A stretch of DNA of 64,000 nt from Janibacter sp. DB-40 (GCF_029510815.1 NZ_CP120360.1:1674001-1738000); one strand, 5' to 3'; positions 11,491 through 20,006 are shown, counted from the stretch's first letter. Notes: generated by a model from the sequence alone, not told the origin. Numbers and translations are program-made.

Positions 11491-12984
11491 TCAGGCCTGC
11501 TCGTTGCCGAACCACCCGGTGGTGGCCGGTCGGGTGTTGTGCCAGATGTGCTTGCTCTCCTGGTACTCGTGCAGGCCGGCCAGGCCGAGCTCACGGCCGA
11601 TGCCGGACTGCTTCATGCCGCCCCACTCGGCGGCCGGGACGTAGGGGTGGAAGTCGTTGATCCAGATCGTCCCGTGGCGCAGGCGGCGCGAGACCCGCTC
11701 GGCTCGGCCGGCGTTCTCCGTCCACACCGCGCCGGCGAGACCGTAGATCGTGTCGTTGGCCAGGGAGACGGCGGCCTCCTCGCGGGCCTCGGGGGAGTCA
11801 CCGGTGAAGGTCTCCACCGTGAGCACGGGGCCGAAGGACTCGTCCTGCACGCAGGACATGTCGGCGGTGCACTCGTCGAGGATCGTCGGGGGGTAGTAGC
11901 TCCCGGCCGCGAGGTCACCGCCGGGGCGCTCGCCGCCGCAGCGCAGGACCGCACCCTCGGCCACGGCCGCCTCGACGTAGGCCTCGACCTTGCGGCGGTG
12001 GTCCTCGCTGATGAGCGGGCCGGTCTCGGCGTCCTCGTCGAAGGGTACACCCATCCGGATGGTCCGCGCCCGACGCACGAGCTCGTCGACGACCCGGTCG
12101 TGCACGGAGTCCTCGACGATGAGGCGCGACCCGGCCGAGCAGACCTGGCCCGAGTCGAGGAAGATCGCCGTGAGGGCGTTGTCGATCGCCGCGTCCATGT
12201 CCGCGTCGGCGAAGATGATGTTCGGGTTCTTGCCGCCCAGCTCGAGGGCGATGTTCTTCACCGTGCCGGCTGCCGCAGCCATGATCGTGCGGCCGGTCTC
12301 GAGTCCACCGGTGAAGGAGACGAGGTCGACCTCGGGGGCGCTGGTCATCGTCGCGCCGACGGTCGACCCCGGGCCCAGCACGAGGTTGGCGACGCCGTCG
12401 GGCAGGCCCTCCTCGACGAGCGTGCGCACGAGCCAGATGGCGGTCTGCGGGGTGAGCTCGCTGGGCTTGAGGACGAAGGTGTTGCCCGCGGCCAGTGCGG
12501 GCGCGACCTTCCACGCCGTCTGCAGCAGCGGGAAGTTCCACGGCGTGATCATCGAGCACACGCCGACGGGCTCGTGGACGACCCGCGAGGAGACGTCCGG
12601 GGTGCCGGGGTCGACGACGCGGCCGGCCTCGGCCTGCGCCAGCGCGGCGAAGTGGCGGAAGACCGCGACGATGTCCTGCATGTCCATGCGCGACTCGACG
12701 AGGCGCTTGCCGGTGTCCTGGGACTCCATGCGGGCGACGTCGTCGAGCTCGCGCTCCAGACGGTCGGCGAGGCGGTGCAGCAGCGCGGCCCGCTCTGGGG
12801 CCGGGGTGTTCGGCCACGGGCCGTTGTCGAAGGCCGACCGTGCGGCGCGGACGGCGTCCTGGGCGTCGGCCACGCCCCCTTCGTCCACGGTCACGACCAC
12901 GGATCCGTCCGCGGGGCAGGTGATGTCTCGGGTCTCACCGGAGGCGGCGGTGCGCCATTCACCGGCGATGTGCAGCGTCGTCAT
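11491..12984 (-). CDS. betB: Betaine-aldehyde dehydrogenase
   Basis: A 497-residue NAD(P)-dependent aldehyde dehydrogenase producing glycine betaine, the compatible solute. Motifs are PWNFPLLQTAWK, the coenzyme segment FTGGLETGR, LELGGKNPNI with the general-base glutamate, and the nucleophile in SGQVCSAGSR near 290. The ATG at 12984 follows AAGGAG; a longer reading from 13035 would overlap the operator and is rejected. It is the first gene of the bet operon, divergent from the TetR gene. Confidence 0.93.
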   Translation of the reverse strand: MTTLHIAGEWRTAASGETRDITCPADGSVVVTVDEGGVADAQDAVRAARSAFDNGPWPNTPAPERAALLHRLADRLERELDDVARMESQDTGKRLVESRMDMQDIVAVFRHFAALAQAEAGRVVDPGTPDVSSRVVHEPVGVCSMITPWNFPLLQTAWKVAPALAAGNTFVLKPSELTPQTAIWLVRTLVEEGLPDGVANLVLGPGSTVGATMTSAPEVDLVSFTGGLETGRTIMAAAAGTVKNIALELGGKNPNIIFADADMDAAIDNALTAIFLDSGQVCSAGSRLIVEDSVHDRVVDELVRRARTIRMGVPFDEDAETGPLISEDHRRKVEAYVEAAVAEGAVLRCGGERPGGDLAAGSYYPPTILDECTADMSCVQDESFGPVLTVETFTGDSPEAREEAAVSLANDTIYGLAGAVWTENAGRAERVSRRLRHGTIWINDFHPYVPAAEWGGMKQSGIGRELGLAGLHEYQESKHIWHNTRPATTGWFGNEQA

Positions 12985-13020
12985 GGGACTCCTTGGGTCG
13001 ACTCGGGAACTCGTCGACAG

Positions 13021-13056
13021 TAACGCACGTTTCACAGGTAATCGAAACGCGCGTTA
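13021..13056. promoter_or_regulatory. Inverted-repeat operator between betB and the TetR gene
   Basis: Arms TAACGCACGTTTC (13021-13033) and GAAACGCGCGTTA (13044-13056) match at 12 of 13 positions around a 10-bp spacer. It lies 36 bp upstream of the betB ATG and overlaps the promoter of the regulator, the expected place for autoregulation and control of bet. Confidence 0.8.
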
Positions 13057-13060
13057 CGGT
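13055..13060 (+). promoter_or_regulatory. -10 box for the TetR gene, leaderless type
   Basis: TACGGT is 6 nt before the GTG at 13067. TTCACA (13031-13036) is a possible -35 at an 18-bp spacing. Both elements overlap the inverted repeat, so binding there would block transcription. Confidence 0.5.
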
Positions 13061-13066
13061 TAGGTT

Positions 13067-13687
13067 GTGACCATGACCACCCACGTCCGCAAGCGGCCGG
13101 CCCGGGAACGTCTGCTCGCCGCCGCGGACGAGCTGATGTTCGTCGACGGTGTCGTGCTGACGCCGGTCGACGTGATCCTCAGGCGGGCGCGGGCGTCGGC
13201 GGCGACGCTGTACTCGAACTTCGGCAACAAGGACGGCCTGATCGCCGCGGCCCTCGAGCGTCGGCTCGCGGACTGGACGCAGGCCTGGGACGCAGCCATC
13301 GCGGCGGCCGACTCGCCGACCGGTCGTCTCTTCGCGATCTTCCCGGCCCTGCGCAGCTACCAGCGGGAGCGGCTCGAGGAGCGCTGGTGCGCCTTCAGCG
13401 GCACGGCGGCGGCGATGGATCGGCCCCCCGAGGCGGTGGCCGAGATGCTCGAGGCGGAGGACGAACTCCTGCACGCCCGGCTGCGCGCATTCGCGGAGGA
13501 GGTCGCCGGTGAGGAGCGGGCACAGGACCTGGCCGACCAGGTGGCCGTCGCGTACCTCGGGACGCTCACCGGGATGCTGCGGGGGGACCAGGAGACCGCC
13601 ATCGCGCGCGGTGAGCTCGTCGCCCGGACACTCGTCGCCTCGGTGGTGGGGGAGGGGAGCCCCGATCTGCTTGGATCGGAGGAGTAG
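13067..13687 (+). CDS. TetR-family regulator, probable repressor of bet
   Basis: A 206-residue one-domain regulator with an N-terminal helix-turn-helix (about 15-60, including the recognition-helix segment SAATLYSNFGNKDGLI typical of TetR) and a divergent ligand-binding region. It is transcribed away from betBAT across a near-perfect inverted repeat, which argues that it plays the role of BetI (derepression by choline). It is not close enough in sequence to name it betI. The start is GTG 13067 or ATG 13073; the -10 spacing favours the GTG. Confidence 0.85.
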   Translation: MTMTTHVRKRPARERLLAAADELMFVDGVVLTPVDVILRRARASAATLYSNFGNKDGLIAAALERRLADWTQAWDAAIAAADSPTGRLFAIFPALRSYQRERLEERWCAFSGTAAAMDRPPEAVAEMLEAEDELLHARLRAFAEEVAGEERAQDLADQVAVAYLGTLTGMLRGDQETAIARGELVARTLVASVVGEGSPDLLGSEE

Positions 13688-13711
13688 ACCCGCCCACGTC
13701 CCGGAGTGCCG

Positions 13712-16087
13712 ATGACCACCACCGCCGACAGCCACGACCTCATCCGCGTCCAGGGCGCGCGGGAGAACAACCTCAAGGACATCAGCGTCGACCTCCCGAA
13801 GCGTCGGCTGACCGTCTTCACCGGAGTGTCCGGGTCGGGCAAGAGCTCCCTCGTCTTCGGCACCATCGCGGCCGAGTCGCGGCGCCTCATCGACGAGACG
13901 TACAGCGCCTTCCTGCAGGGCTTCATGCCCTCGCTCGCCCGGCCCGAGGTCGACCACCTCGAGGGACTGACCACGGCGATCATCGTCGACCAGGAACGCA
14001 TGGGCGCCAACCCGCGCTCGACCGTGGGTACCGCGACGGACGCCAACGCGATGTTGCGCATCCTCTACTCGCGCCTCGGTGAGCCGCACGTCGGGCCGCC
14101 GACGGCCTTCTCCTTCAACGTCCCCACCCGCAGGGCGAGCGGGATGATGTCGACGGAGAAGTCCGGCGGGCGCGTGGAGAAGAAGGCCGTCAAGCAGGCC
14201 GTCTACCTCGGTGGCATGTGCCCGCGTTGCGAGGGCATGGGCCAGGTGAGCGACATCGACCTCACCGCCCTCTACGACGAGACCAAGTCGCTGCGCGAGG
14301 GTGCGCTCACGGTCCCCGGCTACTCGATGGACGGCTGGTACGGGCGCCTCTTCGAGGGCATGGGCCTGCCGATGGACAAGCCCATCGCGGCGTTCACCAA
14401 GAAGCAGCTGGAGACCATGCTGTGGTCCGAGCCGACGAAGATCAAGGTCGAGGGCGTCAACCTCACCTTCGAGGGGATCATCCCGAAGATCCAGAAGTCG
14501 ATGCTCTCCAAGGACCCCGAGGCGATGCAGACGCACGTGCGCCGTTTCGTCGAGCGGGCGGTGACCTTCCAGACGTGCCCGGAGTGCGAGGGGACCCGGC
14601 TGACCCCCGAGGCGCGGTCGTCGACGATCAACGGCAAGAGCATCGCCGACCTGTGCCGGATGCAGATCAACGACCTGGCCGGGTGGGTGCGCGATCTCGA
14701 CGAGCCGGGCTTCGAGCCGCTGCTGAAGGGTCTGCGCCACCTGCTCGACTCCTTCACCGAGATCGGTCTGGGCTATCTCTCCCTCGATCGTCCCGCGGGG
14801 ACGCTGTCCGGGGGAGAGGCGCAGCGGACCAAGATGATCCGCCACCTCGGCTCCTCGCTGACCGATGTCACCTACGTCTTCGACGAGCCGACCATCGGGC
14901 TGCACCCGCACGACATCGACCGGATGAACGACCTGCTCCTGCGCCTGCGGGACAAGGGCAACACCGTCCTCGTCGTCGAGCACAAGCCGGAGACGATCGC
15001 CATCGCCGACCACGCCGTCGACCTCGGTCCGCTGGCCGGGGCGAAGGGGGGAGAGGTGGTCTTCGAGGGGACGGTCGAGGAGCTGCGCTCCTGCGACACG
15101 CTCACCGGTCGCCACCTCGAGGACCGGGCGCGGCTGAAGGAGTCGGTGCGCGAGTCCACCGGAGCGCTCGAGATCCGTGGTGCCGACACCCACAACCTGC
15201 AGGACGTCGACGTCGACATCCCGCTCGGCGTCCTCGTCGCCGTCACCGGTGTCGCGGGCTCGGGCAAGAGCTCGCTCGTGCACGGTTCACTCGACCACCG
15301 CGACGACATCGTCATCGTCGACCAGGCCGCGATCAAGGGCTCGCGTCGCAGCAACCCCGCGACCTGGACCGGGCTCCTGGAGCCGGTGCGCAAGGCCTTC
15401 GCCAAGGCCAACGGCGTCAAGCCCGCGCTCTTCAGCTCCAACTCGGAGGGAGCCTGCCCCACGTGCAACGGGGCCGGCGTGATCCTCACCGAGCTCGGCG
15501 TCATGGCCACGGTGGAGTCGCCGTGCGAGGACTGCGAGGGACGACGCTTCCAGGACGCGGTCCTGGAGTTCGAGCTGGCCGGGAAGAACATCGCCGACGT
15601 GCTCGAGATGTCGATGGACGAGGCGACGGCCTTCTTCGCCAAGGACGGCCCGGCGAGCCTGCCCGCCGCCCACAGGATCCTCACCCGCCTCGTCGACGTG
15701 GGCCTGGGCTACCTGACGCTCGGACAGCCGCTCACCGCGCTCTCCGGCGGTGAGCGTCAGCGCCTCAAGCTCGCCGTGCAGATGGGGGAGAAGGGGGGCG
15801 TGTACGTCCTCGACGAGCCGACCACCGGCCTGCACCTCGCCGACGTGGAGAACCTCCTCGGTCTGCTCGACCGGCTTGTCGACTCCGGCAAGTCCGTCGT
15901 CGTCATCGAGCACCACCAGGCGGTCATGGCCCACGCGGACTGGATCATCGACCTGGGGCCGGGCGCCGGCCACGAGGGCGGTCGGGTCGTGTTCGAGGGC
16001 ACGCCGCGCCAGCTGGTCGAGGACCGCTCGACGCTCACCGCGGAGCACCTGGCCAACTACATCTCCGGCTCGGTGGCCACGTCGTGA
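13712..16087 (+). CDS. UvrA-like ABC ATPase (UvrA2/DrrC type)
   Basis: A 791-residue protein with two ABC modules: Walker A GVSGSGKSS at 39-47 and a second GVAGSGKSS near 510; signatures LSGGEAQR and LSGGERQR. Zinc-type cysteine pairs occur in CPRCEGMG, CPECEGTR, CPTCNGAG and CEDCEGRR. It is about 150 residues shorter than housekeeping UvrA, as in UvrA2/DrrC proteins, which lack part of the UvrB-interaction region. These paralogues are linked to drug tolerance rather than core excision repair. The ATG follows CGGAG. The stop overlaps the next gene (GTGA), giving translational coupling to a transporter. Confidence 0.88.
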   Translation: MTTTADSHDLIRVQGARENNLKDISVDLPKRRLTVFTGVSGSGKSSLVFGTIAAESRRLIDETYSAFLQGFMPSLARPEVDHLEGLTTAIIVDQERMGANPRSTVGTATDANAMLRILYSRLGEPHVGPPTAFSFNVPTRRASGMMSTEKSGGRVEKKAVKQAVYLGGMCPRCEGMGQVSDIDLTALYDETKSLREGALTVPGYSMDGWYGRLFEGMGLPMDKPIAAFTKKQLETMLWSEPTKIKVEGVNLTFEGIIPKIQKSMLSKDPEAMQTHVRRFVERAVTFQTCPECEGTRLTPEARSSTINGKSIADLCRMQINDLAGWVRDLDEPGFEPLLKGLRHLLDSFTEIGLGYLSLDRPAGTLSGGEAQRTKMIRHLGSSLTDVTYVFDEPTIGLHPHDIDRMNDLLLRLRDKGNTVLVVEHKPETIAIADHAVDLGPLAGAKGGEVVFEGTVEELRSCDTLTGRHLEDRARLKESVRESTGALEIRGADTHNLQDVDVDIPLGVLVAVTGVAGSGKSSLVHGSLDHRDDIVIVDQAAIKGSRRSNPATWTGLLEPVRKAFAKANGVKPALFSSNSEGACPTCNGAGVILTELGVMATVESPCEDCEGRRFQDAVLEFELAGKNIADVLEMSMDEATAFFAKDGPASLPAAHRILTRLVDVGLGYLTLGQPLTALSGGERQRLKLAVQMGEKGGVYVLDEPTTGLHLADVENLLGLLDRLVDSGKSVVVIEHHQAVMAHADWIIDLGPGAGHEGGRVVFEGTPRQLVEDRSTLTAEHLANYISGSVATS

Positions 16088-17070
16088 GGAGCACCACCAC
16101 GGACGAGACCGGGTCCCCGGTCACCGGCAGTGCGCCGACAGCAGTCGAGGACCGCAGCGCTCGCCGCGCGGTGACGATCTTCCCGATCCTGGTGCTGCTG
16201 GCCGGGGCGCTCGGGTGGGCGCTGCCGGGCCCGATCTCGAGCCAGGCCGGGCTGATCACCCCGCTGCTAGGGGTGATCATGTTCGGGATGGGACTGACCC
16301 TGACGTTGCCGGACTTCCGCCTCGTCCTGATGCGCCCCCTGCCGGTGGCGCTCGGTGTCGTCGCCCAGTACGCGGTGATGCCGCTCGTCGGTTGGGGGGT
16401 CGCCCGGGCGCTCGGGCTCTCCGACGAGCTCACGGCCGGCGTGATCCTCGTCGGCTGCGTCCCCGGAGGCACCGCGAGCAATGTCGTCGCCTACCTGGCT
16501 CGTGCCGACACCGCCCTGTCCGTGACGATGACCTCGGTCTCGACCCTGCTGGCTCCCGTCATGACGCCGTTGCTCACGCTGTGGCTCGTGGGAGAGCGGT
16601 TGCCCGTGGACGGGCGCGGCATGGCGATCACGATCCTGCAGATCGTCCTCGTGCCGGTGGTCCTCGGTCTCATCGTGCGAACGGCACTGCCGCACCTGGT
16701 CAGACGCGTCCTGCCAGCCCTGCCGTGGCTCTCGGTCGCCGTCATCTGCGGCGTGGTCGCGATCGTGGTCTCCCTGTCCGCGGACCAGCTCGTCGAAGCG
16801 GGCCTGGTCGTCGCGCTCGCGGTGTTGCTGCACAACGCGATCGGGATCGGCATCGGCTACGCCTTCGGGCGGGCCACAGGTCAGGGCGAGCTGACCGCTC
16901 GCACGATGGCCATCGAGGTCGGCATGCAGAACTCGGGTCTGGCCTCCGGGCTCGCGGCCACCTTCTTCACCCCGGTGGCCGCTCTCCCGGGCGCGGTCTT
17001 CTCGGTCTGGCACAACCTCTCCGGCGCACTCGTCGCCGGGTGGTTCCGTACCCGCGGGCGACCGGACTGA
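16084..17070 (+). CDS. BASS-family transporter (bile acid:Na+ symporter type)
   Basis: A 328-residue, roughly 10-helix membrane protein with GCVPGGTASNVVAYLA (near 130) and EVGMQNSGLA (near 280), the two family signatures that form the Na+/substrate crossing. Bacterial members carry organic anions such as pantoate or 2-oxoacids; the substrate here is unknown. Its GTG overlaps the UvrA-like stop codon by 4 bp. The N-terminal ~35 residues are hydrophilic and variable. Confidence 0.88.
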   Translation: MRSTTTDETGSPVTGSAPTAVEDRSARRAVTIFPILVLLAGALGWALPGPISSQAGLITPLLGVIMFGMGLTLTLPDFRLVLMRPLPVALGVVAQYAVMPLVGWGVARALGLSDELTAGVILVGCVPGGTASNVVAYLARADTALSVTMTSVSTLLAPVMTPLLTLWLVGERLPVDGRGMAITILQIVLVPVVLGLIVRTALPHLVRRVLPALPWLSVAVICGVVAIVVSLSADQLVEAGLVVALAVLLHNAIGIGIGYAFGRATGQGELTARTMAIEVGMQNSGLASGLAATFFTPVAALPGAVFSVWHNLSGALVAGWFRTRGRPD

Positions 17071-17112
17071 CCTGTTCAACAACGGATGCCGGCCGGCAGG
17101 GGAGTGGCGCAG

Positions 17113-17118
17113 TAGCGT
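17113..17118 (+). promoter_or_regulatory. -10 box, leaderless type
   Basis: TAGCGT is 6 nt before the ATG at 17125, with no Shine-Dalgarno. Confidence 0.5.
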
Positions 17119-17124
17119 CGTGGC

Positions 17125-17454
17125 ATGCTCAGGCTCGGCGCGATCGTCCTCAATGTGTCAGACACCCGGTTGGGGGCTGCCTTCTGGGGCGAGGCATTGG
17201 GGTACCGACGGGACGCGAACCCGGACTTCCTGGTCCCGCCCGGCAGCTCCGGGCCCCGGGTCCATCTGGACTCGGACGACCGCACCCACCTCGACCTGTG
17301 GACCGATAGCGCCGAGGAGCAGCAGGCCGAGGTCGCTCGCCTGATCACGCTCGGTGCCCGTCGCGTCGAGTGGGAGTACCCAGAGAACGCCGATTTCGTC
17401 GTCCTCGCCGACCCAGACGGCAACCTCTTCTGCGTCATCGACACCTCGGCCTGA
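17125..17454 (+). CDS. VOC/glyoxalase-like domain protein
   Basis: A 109-residue single vicinal-oxygen-chelate module. It opens with the beta-strand LRLGAIVLNVSDT followed by a helix with FWGEALGY, and closes with VVLADPDGNLFCVID, the usual edge-strand signature of this fold. It resembles the Glyoxalase_6 group. Substrate and metal dependence are unknown. It is a single gene ending 18 bp from a convergent SRPBCC gene. Confidence 0.8.
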   Translation: MLRLGAIVLNVSDTRLGAAFWGEALGYRRDANPDFLVPPGSSGPRVHLDSDDRTHLDLWTDSAEEQQAEVARLITLGARRVEWEYPENADFVVLADPDGNLFCVIDTSA

Positions 17455-17472
17455 GCCGCCGGCGCAGCCGCG

Positions 17473-17907
17473 TCAGGAGGCGACCAGGACTGCCAGACGG
17501 TCCAGGTCCTTGGTCATCGCCGACCTCATCGCCCTGACCATCATCGGGGCAGCCACCTTGGAGAAGCCCCGCGGCTCGCCCTGGTTGCGAAGCGTCATCA
17601 GGGTTCCACCGTCCGCGGGCTCCCACGTGTAGGTGGTCTCCATCGGGAACGGACCGTCCGCGGTGCGCATGACCATTCGCCGACCGGGCTCGAGCTTCAC
17701 GATCTCGTAGATGTAGGCGAGCCGACGGCCGAGGAACTGCGCCTGGAAGTCCATCCGGGACCCCACTCGTGCCGGGGGAGTGGTCCGCCACCTCACGGCG
17801 TGGATGTTGGCATACCACTCGGGCGCCCGGGCGGGGTCGCCGGCCACGGCGGCCACGTCCTCGACCGCAGCCCGGATGTGGGCACTGACCTCGACATCAA
17901 CTCTCAT
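17473..17907 (-). CDS. SRPBCC-family (START-like) protein
   Basis: A 144-residue protein with the polyketide cyclase/START-like layout: a first strand VDVEVSAHIRA, a helix ending DPARAPEWYANI, and the long C-terminal amphipathic helix from about 115. The METTYTWEPADGGTLMTL segment is typical of the sheet edge. It probably binds a small hydrophobic ligand, but no function can be assigned. An ATG at 17937 would add 10 poorly conserved residues. A CAGAAT hexamer sits 6 nt before the chosen ATG. Confidence 0.75.
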   Translation of the reverse strand: MRVDVEVSAHIRAAVEDVAAVAGDPARAPEWYANIHAVRWRTTPPARVGSRMDFQAQFLGRRLAYIYEIVKLEPGRRMVMRTADGPFPMETTYTWEPADGGTLMTLRNQGEPRGFSKVAAPMMVRAMRSAMTKDLDRLAVLVAS

Positions 17908-18003
17908 GCGCTGATTCTGCCCCGTCGGGACACGCATCCCGGGTCAGTGGGGAGACACGGCCTGATGGACCGGGTAGTTTTGGGACGGAAGGGTGTGATC
18001 CAG

Positions 18004-18240
18004 ATGACATTCGAGATCCGTGACCTCGACGACGGCGTCCAGAGTCGCCTGTCGGAACTCGCGAGCAGGCACGGCCGCACGATGGAGGCCGAGGCAGCCG
18101 AGATCCTCACGGCGGCGACGCGCGGCGAGCTCCGCGACGGCTCGTCCGTGATGGGGCTCTACACCTCGGCGCGGCGCATCGTCTCCAAGGAGGCACTGGC
18201 CCCGCCGACGCAGGTCGACTTCACGCCCGACGGATTCTGA
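18004..18240 (+). CDS. FitA-like ribbon-helix-helix antitoxin, orphan
   Basis: A 78-residue protein. Residues 1-40 (EIRDLDDGVQSRLSELASRH, then GRTMEAEAAEIL) match the Arc/MetJ ribbon-helix-helix fold of FitA/VapB antitoxins: a basic first strand followed by two helices. GAAGG precedes the ATG. No PIN-domain toxin follows; the next gene is a small unrelated protein on the other strand. It may be a solitary regulator or the remnant of a lost toxin-antitoxin pair. Confidence 0.7.
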   Translation: MTFEIRDLDDGVQSRLSELASRHGRTMEAEAAEILTAATRGELRDGSSVMGLYTSARRIVSKEALAPPTQVDFTPDGF

Positions 18241-18299
18241 CCCCACCGGGACTGCACGATCCGGTCTCGGGTGCCGGCTCATGACCCCGAGGATACTTG

Positions 18300-18539
18300 T
18301 CAGGTAAACCTCTTGATCCGCGCCAGCATTGGCACGCTGGGGAACCGCGCATCGTCGACGAACCCGAGCAACATCTTGAGATAGGCGGGCTCTTCCTTCT
18401 CCGTCAGCAGCTCCTCGATCATGTCCAACTGCGTGTTGGAGGGATAGGTCGAATCCTGCACGTGCGCCATCAGGGACTTGAGAAGCTCGACTCGTACGTC
18501 GAAGCCCTGTGAGTCCTGGTCGGTGCTGCTCCTGGCCAT
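18300..18539 (-). CDS. Small protein of unknown function
   Basis: A 79-residue acidic, helix-rich protein with no family I recognise. The N-terminus is polar (MARSSTDQDSQG) and the body alternates charged and leucine-rich stretches (LDMIEELLTEKEEP, YLKMLLGFVDD). GGAGAGAGG precedes the ATG, which supports translation. It lies in a patch with lower G+C than its surroundings, between the orphan antitoxin and the ChaB gene, suggesting an accessory origin. Confidence 0.55.
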   Translation of the reverse strand: MARSSTDQDSQGFDVRVELLKSLMAHVQDSTYPSNTQLDMIEELLTEKEEPAYLKMLLGFVDDARFPSVPMLARIKRFT

Positions 18540-18562
18540 GTCAGCCTCTCTCCGTTTCGCCG

Positions 18563-18582
18563 ATAATCCACATTATGTCAAT
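18563..18582 (-). promoter_or_regulatory. AT-rich promoter-like island
   Basis: This is an unusually AT-rich stretch for the window. On the minus strand it contains TTGACA and CATAAT, plus an inverted repeat ATAAT-CCAC-ATTAT (18563-18576). It lies 24 bp upstream of the small unknown gene. The -35/-10 spacing is not canonical. Confidence 0.3.
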
Positions 18583-18647
18583 ACTGCGTGGTCCAACCCC
18601 ACTCGCAGAGTCTCCCCTGAATCGTCGCGTCTGTCTCCCCTGCGGAC

Positions 18648-19067
18648 TCAGTCATCGCGTGATTCGGCGGTTTCCTTCCGGTTCTCCTTCTGGATCGCCT
18701 CGACCAACTCGTCCTTGTCCATGTCGGACCGGCCCTCGATGTCGAGCCTCTGGGCGATGTCGTACAGGTGTTCCTTCGTGGCGTTCGCATCGACGCCCTC
18801 GGCGGTCTCCCTGTCGGTGTCGCGCCCGCCGGCGGCCTGTGCGTCCGAGGGGCCTGTGTGGTCCTTGGGCTCCCAGTGGTCACCGACCTTCTCGTGGGTG
18901 CGCTTCAGGGTCGCGTAGGCCGTCTGGTGCGCGCGCTGCCCGTCGCCGTACTCCTCGACCGCCGCGTCATGGGCCTTGGCGAACGTCTCCTGGGCCTTCT
19001 CGTCGGACCGCTGGATGGTGCTGGGCAGCTCGTCCTCGATGACCTTGCCGTTCTTCGTCATGGGCAT
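18648..19067 (-). CDS. ChaB-domain protein with Rho_N-like C-terminal module
   Basis: A 139-residue protein with two modules. The N-terminal half (about 8-65, ELPSTIQRSDEKAQETFAKA then HQTAYATLKRTHEKVG) matches the ChaB domain once tied to cation transport. The C-terminal ~40 residues (LYDIAQRLDIEGRSDMDKDE) form a helix-extended-loop-helix like the Rho termination factor N-terminal or SAP-type nucleic-acid binding domain. A Gly/Asp-rich linker joins them. GAAGGGAG precedes the ATG. The fused form occurs in Actinobacteria; its role is unknown, perhaps nucleoid- or stress-related. Confidence 0.8.
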   Translation of the reverse strand: MPMTKNGKVIEDELPSTIQRSDEKAQETFAKAHDAAVEEYGDGQRAHQTAYATLKRTHEKVGDHWEPKDHTGPSDAQAAGGRDTDRETAEGVDANATKEHLYDIAQRLDIEGRSDMDKDELVEAIQKENRKETAESRDD

Positions 19068-19156
19068 GGCTACTCTCCCTTCGTCGGGTACGCACTCCTC
19101 CCCTACCCGTGACAGGAGCTTCTACGCACCCCCTCCGGCACGGCCTGGGAAGGCGG

Positions 19157-19162
19157 TAGCGT
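19157..19162 (+). promoter_or_regulatory. -10 box for the DUF72 gene, leaderless type
   Basis: TAGCGT is 7 nt before the GTG at 19170. Confidence 0.45.
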
Positions 19163-19169
19163 CGCCACG

Positions 19170-20006
19170 GTGGCGCGCTACTACATCGGCACTTCCGGGT
19201 GGCGCTATGCGGGCTGGCGCGGGGACTTCTACCCCGTAGGTCTCCCCCAGCGCCGTGAGCTCGCCCACGCCGCCGAGCAGCTCCCTTCGCTGGAGATCAA
19301 CGGCTCGTTCTACTCGCTGCAGCGACCCACCTCCTACGCCAGGTGGCGGGAGGAGACCCCTGATGACTTCTGCTTCGCGGTCAAGGGTGGCCGCTTCATC
19401 ACGCACATGAAGCGGTTGCGGGACGTCGAGTCGCCGCTGGCCAATTTCGTCGCCTCCGGGGTGCTCGCGCTGGGCGAGAAGCTCGGCCCGATCCTGTGGC
19501 AGCTGCCCGAGCGACTGGCCTTCGACGAGGCGCTGCTGACCACCTTCTTCGACCTCCTCCCGCGCACCATCGGCCAGACGGTCGACCTCGCGGCGCGCCA
19601 CGACGACAAGCTGCGGGAGGACCGGGTTCTCGGCCGGCCCGCCCCGCACGTCCCGATCGACCAGCCGGTCCGCCACGCGCTCGAGCCGAGGCACCCGAGC
19701 TTCGACTGCCCCGAGGCCCGCGAGCTGATGCGTCGCCATGGCATCTGCATGGTCGTCGCGGACAGCGCCGGTCGCTGGCCACGGATGGGCGACTCGACCG
19801 CCGACTTCCACTACGTGCGCCTGCACGGCGACACGGAGCTGTACACCAGCGGCTACTCCTCCGAGGCCCTCGATACCTGGGCGGACCGGTGCCGCACGTG
19901 GGCGGCGGAGGGAGCCGACGTCCACGTCTACTTCGACAACGACGCCAAGGGCCACGCCCCGCACGACGCCGTGGCCCTGCTGGAGCGGTTGCGTGCGTCG
20001 CCCTGA
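19170..20006 (+). CDS. DUF72 (YecE-like) protein
   Basis: A 278-residue TIM-barrel-like protein that begins with the family's glycine-rich YYIGTSGWRYAGW and contains LEINGSFYSLQ and FAVKGGRFITHMKRL. An acidic/aromatic pocket motif VHVYFDNDAKGHA closes the protein. The family is widespread but biochemically unassigned, so no reaction is proposed. The length is normal. Confidence 0.85.
   Translation: MARYYIGTSGWRYAGWRGDFYPVGLPQRRELAHAAEQLPSLEINGSFYSLQRPTSYARWREETPDDFCFAVKGGRFITHMKRLRDVESPLANFVASGVLALGEKLGPILWQLPERLAFDEALLTTFFDLLPRTIGQTVDLAARHDDKLREDRVLGRPAPHVPIDQPVRHALEPRHPSFDCPEARELMRRHGICMVVADSAGRWPRMGDSTADFHYVRLHGDTELYTSGYSSEALDTWADRCRTWAAEGADVHVYFDNDAKGHAPHDAVALLERLRASP

Noticed and set aside
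18297..18512. Plus-strand 71-codon frame after the antitoxin as its toxin
   Set aside because: It is a shadow of the minus-strand unknown gene, has no PIN-domain acidic residues and no ribosome-binding site.
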